NCBI GenBank assembly: GCA_013306675.1 | Contig: JABLUY010000007.1 | Location: 1 to 64,000, forward strand | Direction: 5' to 3' | DNA: 64,000 nt | From: Thraustochytrium sp. TN22 | Lineage: Eukaryota; Sar; Bigyra; Thraustochytrida; Thraustochytriidae | Shown: positions 58,144 to 64,000 of the stretch, in pieces | How positions within the stretch are numbered: position 1 is the stretch's first letter | How the letters are laid out: the number at the start of each line of letters is the position of its first letter | Notes under the pieces: generated by a model | Database searches by the model: none | What the model saw: only the letters and a program-made list of their open reading frames with translations | Told to the model about the DNA's origin: nothing | Made by a program: the position numbers and the translations under genes

Positions 58144-59280
58144 TGTGCATGTGTGCACAGAGCCGTGCGTGCTTGTCGTCTACCAATCTCAGAGCCGTCG
58201 CGTGCCTCTCTCTTGTCGCCACGACGTGTGAGGGAGATGTACCATTCCACACCTTTCGTCAGCAGCAAAATTCACCGCGCCACGTCTACTGTGAACAGCT
58301 CTCGCCCCAGACCAGCCAGGCAACAGGTAGGCAAGGGTGGATCCATCACGTCTTTTACGTCAGCTGGCGACTCAAAGCACTTCGTGGAGGGACCTCTTGA
58401 TGAGATGAGAAAAGCCCCCGCGTCCTCGGTTCGCCCTGTCGAATTGCGATATCGGGAGCGAACGCTGCTGCTCGTCGCTCTCTGATTGCAACCGCGTCTG
58501 ATTTTCTCGTCGCCGTACTACTCGACGCAGAGCTCTGCTTGGTGGCCGTGCTCGCTTGCGCGAGGCTTCGGTGCTAGCGCAGAAGGTACCCGACGCTTGT
58601 GGCTATCTGCCCTCACGCCGGCTCTTCTTTGAGAATCGTGCCGTGCACGCAAGGCACGGCATCGCCCGTCTGCGGCGTCGTGGGGGGGGGGAGGGTGCTA
58701 GACCTGGTCCAGGCGTGCTGACCAGCGCGTTCAGCCCGCTCACCCCAGGACGTACTTTCATCGAAACAACTGGGCAAGCAGGCATAATAAACAAAGCAGG
58801 CTGCCAGCTGAAAATTTAATAAGAAAACCTCGCTTCGTGATGCTTGCTGGCTTCGGCCGGCCTGCATGTTGCATAAATCCCTCGTCGTGACGCCAAGTCG
58901 TCAAGCACTAACTTCCTTCGTCTCCCCCATTTGATTGGCTGCCCTGCTCATCTGCGTCACGGCTCTACCTGTGTCATGCTCCACCTGGCTCCGTCACTGG
59001 CACTGCAAGGCGCCGGCGCCGCCAGGCTGCGTCCGAGTCACATGTCCGGTGTTTTGTCTTGCGCGCACCCCGGTGTGCCAAAAGTAGAGCCGCCTTCGAA
59101 TGCGGACAAGGACATGCTGAGTAGCCTGCCTAGGCCGAAGCTCACTTCAAGTATCGCCAGCGCCTGTGAATCATCGCTGGCTGCGGACTCGGAAGAGGGT
59201 GCCGGAGCAGGGCGGCAAAGCGAGAGACTAAAGTCCTCCGAGTGCGCCGCGCGCCAGCGCCGAGCGCCTGGGCGGCGGCA
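58144..59280. other. 1.1 kb gap before the ARM-like gene
   Basis: Nothing convincing as a gene. There is a 10-12-G run at about 58681-58692, A/T-rich sequence near 58785-58830, and a CCTAGG patch near 59128. The coding frame of the next gene has a stop at about 59167 and the first ATG after it at 59281. Confidence 0.45.
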
Positions 59281-62200
59281 ATGTCAGAGGAGGACGAAGC
59301 GAGCCGAGGTCGGCCTGCACCGCTCCTGCCGCCGGAGGAGCTGGCTCTGCAGGGCGATGGCGAAGGCAGCGGCAAGGAGGCCGAGCAAGATGTGGCACCG
59401 CTGCTGCTGTCCGCACCTGCGCGCGGGCGCTCACAGCGACCACTCATGATTGCCACGGGCGAGGCGGACGGGGCGAGCGACCTAGGCATCCCGTCACCGC
59501 TCAAGACGGCGCCCGTGCGCCGGCGCGGGCGCGCCACGCAGCTGGTCGCTAACGCAATGCTGCGCCGACAGGCATCCATGAAGAAGGACCGCTTGGACCC
59601 GTACACATCGGTGCTGCGGCGCACGTCCACGGCGCGGAGCATGGTGGACATTATCAGCCTGGAGGACTTGAAGTTCTACTCCTCGCCCTCCGAGGTGGAC
59701 ATCACGGAGCTCTGCTGCGAAGGGTCTGCTGCCGGCGCGGCAGCCCGCAAGAGGCGCGGCCAATTGCCACTCGCGACCGACACGCACATGACGGAGCGCA
59801 AGGTTCAACTCTCGGTGGACTCCAACGACCGCATTGCGAACGTGCTCGTGCGTGCCACCCAAGGCATCGAGGTCGAGCTCGAGCGCTGCGTGCTGTTCGG
59901 TCTCGAAGACTGTAGCCCTCAGGGCCTCGTCAACCCGCGCTGGCGCGAGCTCAAGTCTGACCCGGAGCTACAACTGCAGCTGCGCTCGTGGATCCGTAGT
60001 GTGCAGCTGCACAAGGCCAAAGAGTACACCTCCATGTTCGAGGAGCTCATGACGCGCTTTCAAAAGCTCATCTCGAACTATGACCGCACCAAGAGCTGCG
60101 ACCGTACACTCGAGAGCCAGAAGGAGTATGCTGCCTGCTGCGAGGAGGCCTGGCGCCTCTTTCTCTCGGTGGAGGCGCGGCGCTCGCATATCTTCGAGCG
60201 CGTCTTCAACCTCATTCTCGAGCACGTCGTACTCGACACGCAAGGCCCCGCGTTTTGGAAGCTGCTTCCTGAGCTGCAGAGGGCCAGTCTTGGTCTGCTG
60301 TGGGCGGCCTCCACGCACCCGGTTGCCAGCCACAAGCTCTCGCGCGAGACGGACCTCGTCGAGAATCTCTCCGTCCTCCTCGCCGAACACGTACGTAGTG
60401 GCATGCTCAAGCGCGTCTCAGAGCGCGTCTGCTACCTGCTGGGCGCCATGGCATGCCTCGTGCGCGACCCGGCCGCCTGTGCACGCTTCTCGCCAGCCAA
60501 GCTCACAACCTTGGTGCAGTCCCTCTTTGACGTTGTGCGTAAGTCTCAGGAGAACGAGCTCCCCGTCTACATGGAGTACGCGGGCCGCATCATGTGCCAC
60601 GTGCTCATCTCCGATCACGCCTTCCGCCACCACAAGGTGTTTCAAGAGAACACCGTCAGCGCACTTGTGGCCTCGCTGCGCTTCGAAGACAGGCTTGTCT
60701 CCGAGCCATACTTTCTTTGCGTCTCCATGATTCTGCTCAACCTCACGTCCAAGTCCGAGTTCTGCCGCGAGTTTCTCGCCACGGGCCAGCTCGCCTCCTT
60801 TTTGCGCAGCTTGCATTACGTCATGGTTGTCATTACCTGCCAAGAGGACCTCAGCCGGTTCTCGGGCGCCAAAGGGCAGTCCCGTTGGGCTCAGATCCAC
60901 GAGGAGGAAGACCCGGACCGGCAAGCAGGCGAACGTCAGAGCCGCAGCGAGGCGGGCGATGATGAGAGCGACGCAGAGAGCGTCGCAGAGAGCGTCGCAG
61001 AGAGCATCGCAGACGCCGGTGTCCAGGGCAAGGAGAGCGCAGGCTCGGCCAGCCCTTCGGTGCGCGAGCCTGCGCTCAAAAGCAGCAGCAGCAAGTCCGC
61101 CGAAGCCAGCGCCGACGCGAAGACTGGCCGTATGGCCCGGCCTGGCGACGCCTCCTCGGAGGCCACCGGCAAGAGCGATGGAACCGCGGCTCACGAAGCG
61201 CTCTTGGAGGGCTTCTGCAGATCCCTCTGCGTCCTCTGGGCCTGCTGCAAGTCTGACCGCGGCCACTACGCGTACACGCACCACGAGTGCACGCATTTCT
61301 TCACCGGGGGCTGCACGTTCTCCCACAACATGCAGCAGGAGCCTCCCCTTGGGGCTGCACAGAGCGAGAGCTATCCGCAGCGCATTCCGGCGTACACGGG
61401 CGGTCGGAGGAAGACCAAGGCCTCCTTCGGCACCTGCTCCGGCGTTGAGAGCAATTCCGAAGGCAGCGCGTCGCGCCGAGGCAGCCGCGTGCGTACACCT
61501 CATGCAGATGAGGAGGGCGACTGCGACGACGATGGGGACGGCGGCAGAAGCGATGATTCAGAGAGCAGCCGGGACGGAGACAGTGATGATGACGACCTGG
61601 ACGAGGAGGCCTACAAGGGGGCGCAGCAGCGCCGACGCAAAAGGACAACGTTTGGAAGCGGGAAGCGAGCGAGGCGCCGCGACCGCAAAAGCACCTCAGC
61701 ATCGGCCGTGGAGGATGCCGCGCTCGGCGGCCGGTCTCAGGACCCGAGCGCCTGGCTTCAACTTCCGGCAGAGAGTGTCGACAGTATTCTGGCCCTCTGC
61801 CTGCGCGCACTGCGCGTCGACTTTCTCACCAAGGCGCTCCGCAACAAGGCGGCGACGCGCCACGACGACGGAGAGGCTGCAAACCTTGGCATGGCGTGCT
61901 CGCGGCGCGTGAGCGAGCTGCTCGACAGAATCCAGGCGGTAGCCATCGCAATCCTCACCAGCCTGCTGCGAACCTCGAACGGGGCCATGCGGCTGCTGGA
62001 AACGCGCGAGTTCACGCAGTTCGTGCGTGACCTCGCGCAGATGCTCAACCAGGAGACCGGGCGCAGACTGCGGCGCGTCACCTTCACCACCGATGTTGGT
62101 TGCGAATACCTCTTGCAGGGCAAGGCAACCATAACGTCTGCGTGGAATCTCGTGCAGCTGCTCACGCACATTGGCGTCACCAACAAACTCGCCTTCCAGC

Positions 62201-64000
62201 ACTGCCGCGAGAACATGGGGGACGCCGTGGTCCGTGGCCTGAGCAAGGCCGACCTGCGCCGGCTCGCGAACGTTGCGCACTTCTCGCGCAAGCTGGTCAT
62301 GACGCTTGGCCTGCAGCATCTCGCCGAGCACGTCATCACGGTTGGCACGCTGATCGAGGAGGAAAATGAGGACGAGTCAGAAGAAGTGGCCGGCCACGAT
62401 GGCGCGTCCGGCCCGGACGGCAAGCCGCTCAGCTCCCGCTTCAGGAGCAAGGCGCGCGAGATCATCCGCAATAAGCGCGTCAAGGGCTTCAAAGACGCCA
62501 ACGAACGGCTCAAGGCCATGGGCGCCTCGCGGGCCGCCGACCTAACGCAGCTCGCCGCCGAGGCGGGGAAGGCGGCCGCAGCGGCCGAGGCCACCGCCAG
62601 CGCCGACGGTGCTGCGACCGATGAGCACCGCGGCCTGCTAGACAAGCCTAACAGCCGCAGTTTGCACGTCTTCAATGCGGCGCAGTCCTTTTTGCACCGC
62701 ATGACCGCGGCGACAAAGTCCACGCACGACGTGCGGCTCGTGGTCGTCAAAATGTACGCACTGGCGTCCGCCTGCGCACTGGTGCGCGAGGGGCAGACCT
62801 CGCTGACGCTGCGCAAGTTCGTCGACCTCGCGGGCGTGCAGCTGCTTAAGGGGGACGCATACATGGCCATGTGGTTGCTCGCCCGCAACGCCACCAATAA
62901 CCGAGGGCTCGGCCAGGTGGGCGCCATGGACACGGCGCTACGCGACCTCGCGAGCACGGATCGACTGCGGCCTGCCGTGCTCACGCGCCTCTTGCTGCTC
63001 GTCTGGGCGCTGCTGTATCAGTCGCACAACCTGCAGGTCTTTGCGCACAATAAGGGCTTCACGCTCGTGCTGCGGCTGGTCGAGGCTTGTCTGGGTCGCG
63101 GCGAGGCGGTCTTCGCGGCGGCGGCAGACGAGATCCCGGAGAGTCGCCAGCACGCTTTCTTCGGCCTGCAGATCTTGCGCGTGGCGACCTTCTACGCCGC
63201 AAGCTCCCCGGCGCTCACCGCCGAGCTCGTGGAGCAGTCGCCGCACCTCCTGCGGTCGGCGCTCGCCTGGGCGCGCAGCCAGCACCTGCCCTCGCGCACG
63301 CGGTGCGCCGCAGCGTCCTTGCTGCTGCAAATGCCTCTGCCTGACGAGACGGCGGAGAAGACGGCCGTGGCGCTCATTCGCTGCTTCATGGACGAGGACG
63401 ACCCGACCTTCCGCATCTACGCGGGCCACACCTTCGAGTACATCCAGTTCTCCGCCATGGGCCACCAGCTCCTGCGCAAAGTGCACGTGCCGCGGCGCTT
63501 CCTCAAGGTCGCGGCGAACGTCTGCGATGCCATCGAGCGGACGCCCGCGCACCGCCGCACGTGCACCTGCCCTTTCGGCACGCGGCGCTCCAAGCTCTGC
63601 GATCGCTGCGCGACCTGCAATCTGGAGGCTGAGCTGCGAGCCTCGCTTGTGGCGCTGCTGCACCTCTCCAACAACCCGCAGAATCAGGTCGTGCTCTGCC
63701 GCGAGGGCCTGCACACCACATTGCGCATGGCGTGGATCTTCGAATCCAAGGAGAATCGCGCACTCGTGAGGACGCTGCTCACGCGCTGGGCTGCACACCC
63801 GAAGAACCGCGCGCAGCTCTACAAGCTCGAGTTGCGCGCGCGTCAGGCCATGACCGCGCACTTTATTCGGGCCGGCACCCACTTAAACGACGGCGGCGAC
63901 GACTCGCAGCAGCGCGGGGCGTCGAGCAAAGAGGTCGGGTCGCCCGCCGTGCGGCCCGACGTGCTCACGCACGACCAAAAGCGCGCCTTCATGGAGTGGT
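59281..64000 (+). CDS. Large ARM/HEAT-like protein, 5' part (runs off the window)
   Basis: An open frame from the ATG at 59281 to the window end, at least 1573 codons, with no in-frame stop. Residues about 1-250 are low complexity; about 250-520 and 820 onward are alpha-helical repeats of ARM/HEAT style (for example ERVFNLILEHVVLD, EYAGRIMCHVLISDHAF, NLVQLLTHIGVTNKLAFQHC). An acidic, Ser-rich insertion lies at about 540-810. Two Cys/His clusters stand out: CKSDRGHYAYTHHECTHFF near 657 and CTCPFGTRRSKLCDRCATCN near 1424. No family is recognised; a scaffold or ubiquitin-ligase-type ARM protein is a guess. The C-terminus and stop are outside. Confidence 0.8.
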   Translation, partial: MSEEDEASRGRPAPLLPPEELALQGDGEGSGKEAEQDVAPLLLSAPARGRSQRPLMIATGEADGASDLGIPSPLKTAPVRRRGRATQLVANAMLRRQASMKKDRLDPYTSVLRRTSTARSMVDIISLEDLKFYSSPSEVDITELCCEGSAAGAAARKRRGQLPLATDTHMTERKVQLSVDSNDRIANVLVRATQGIEVELERCVLFGLEDCSPQGLVNPRWRELKSDPELQLQLRSWIRSVQLHKAKEYTSMFEELMTRFQKLISNYDRTKSCDRTLESQKEYAACCEEAWRLFLSVEARRSHIFERVFNLILEHVVLDTQGPAFWKLLPELQRASLGLLWAASTHPVASHKLSRETDLVENLSVLLAEHVRSGMLKRVSERVCYLLGAMACLVRDPAACARFSPAKLTTLVQSLFDVVRKSQENELPVYMEYAGRIMCHVLISDHAFRHHKVFQENTVSALVASLRFEDRLVSEPYFLCVSMILLNLTSKSEFCREFLATGQLASFLRSLHYVMVVITCQEDLSRFSGAKGQSRWAQIHEEEDPDRQAGERQSRSEAGDDESDAESVAESVAESIADAGVQGKESAGSASPSVREPALKSSSSKSAEASADAKTGRMARPGDASSEATGKSDGTAAHEALLEGFCRSLCVLWACCKSDRGHYAYTHHECTHFFTGGCTFSHNMQQEPPLGAAQSESYPQRIPAYTGGRRKTKASFGTCSGVESNSEGSASRRGSRVRTPHADEEGDCDDDGDGGRSDDSESSRDGDSDDDDLDEEAYKGAQQRRRKRTTFGSGKRARRRDRKSTSASAVEDAALGGRSQDPSAWLQLPAESVDSILALCLRALRVDFLTKALRNKAATRHDDGEAANLGMACSRRVSELLDRIQAVAIAILTSLLRTSNGAMRLLETREFTQFVRDLAQMLNQETGRRLRRVTFTTDVGCEYLLQGKATITSAWNLVQLLTHIGVTNKLAFQHCRENMGDAVVRGLSKADLRRLANVAHFSRKLVMTLGLQHLAEHVITVGTLIEEENEDESEEVAGHDGASGPDGKPLSSRFRSKAREIIRNKRVKGFKDANERLKAMGASRAADLTQLAAEAGKAAAAAEATASADGAATDEHRGLLDKPNSRSLHVFNAAQSFLHRMTAATKSTHDVRLVVVKMYALASACALVREGQTSLTLRKFVDLAGVQLLKGDAYMAMWLLARNATNNRGLGQVGAMDTALRDLASTDRLRPAVLTRLLLLVWALLYQSHNLQVFAHNKGFTLVLRLVEACLGRGEAVFAAAADEIPESRQHAFFGLQILRVATFYAASSPALTAELVEQSPHLLRSALAWARSQHLPSRTRCAAASLLLQMPLPDETAEKTAVALIRCFMDEDDPTFRIYAGHTFEYIQFSAMGHQLLRKVHVPRRFLKVAANVCDAIERTPAHRRTCTCPFGTRRSKLCDRCATCNLEAELRASLVALLHLSNNPQNQVVLCREGLHTTLRMAWIFESKENRALVRTLLTRWAAHPKNRAQLYKLELRARQAMTAHFIRAGTHLNDGGDDSQQRGASSKEVGSPAVRPDVLTHDQKRAFMEW

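Noticed and set aside
1-64000. CRISPR arrays, tRNA, rRNA, transposons, LTR or virus-like elements
   Set aside because: No regularly spaced repeats with unique spacers, no tRNA B-box plus cloverleaf seen by eye, no transposase, reverse transcriptase, integrase or capsid-like ORF and no long terminal repeats; a tRNAscan and Repbase search would be needed to exclude small ones.

Overview
The window looks like nuclear DNA of a GC-rich, intron-poor protist with motile flagella. The gene set is eukaryotic throughout: COX19, Rpn5, golgin-84, CFAP298, a MAP kinase kinase, a START protein, a STIMATE/TMEM110-type membrane protein and peroxisomal acyl-CoA oxidase. Most genes are single long exons; the few introns I can place (COX19, STIMATE, ANK-SAM, BIVM-like) are GT-AG and about 90-120 bases. 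A labyrinthulomycete (thraustochytrid) or another stramenopile fits compactness, composition and gene content. That is inference from style; no marker in the window proves it. I see no rRNA, tRNA, CRISPR array, transposon ORF, or retroviral, LTR or Polinton-like element.

Layout. 0.2-9.3 kb: COX19, a small unknown ORF overlapping its 3' end, then two long minus-strand genes, a very large EF-hand/ankyrin/WW/TRAF-zinc-finger/glycine-rich/Tudor protein and a PX-PDZ protein. 10.4-19 kb: acyl-CoA oxidase (+), STIMATE-like (-), ER FKBP (-), a small unknown gene (+), an RCC1-repeat protein (+) and a coactosin-like protein (-). 19-25.4 kb is gene-poor: 2.2 kb and 3.0 kb gaps flank one MAPKK gene. 25.4-37.4 kb: Rpn5 (-), START protein (+), O-fucosyltransferase-like (-), CFAP298 (+), golgin-84 (-) and a two-RRM RNA-binding protein (-). 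38.5-42.4 kb: two ammonium transporters in tandem (-). 44-54.3 kb: an AIG1/FAR-17a-like membrane protein (-), a RIIa-domain protein (+), an ANK-SAM protein (-), a TPR protein (+), a BIVM-like protein (+) and a WW/FF protein (-). 54.7-64 kb: a membrane-anchored chalcone-isomerase-like protein (-), an unknown gene (+) and the first ~1.57 kb of codons of a huge ARM/HEAT-like gene that runs off the window.

Neighbours do not form operons; functions are mixed, as usual in eukaryotes. Links are thematic: CFAP298 and the RIIa protein point to the flagellum, the two AMTs are a tandem duplication, and golgin-84, FKBP, O-fucosyltransferase and STIMATE belong to the secretory pathway or ER. Convergent gene ends are very close (about 10, 90 and 92 bases in three places), so transcripts must nearly touch.

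The main non-genic pattern is that the 5' flanks of most genes carry a short tandem repeat, most often of period 5 and otherwise 4 or 9, with a different unit at each gene. A second pattern is clusters of CTAG-containing palindromes in the same intergenic zones.
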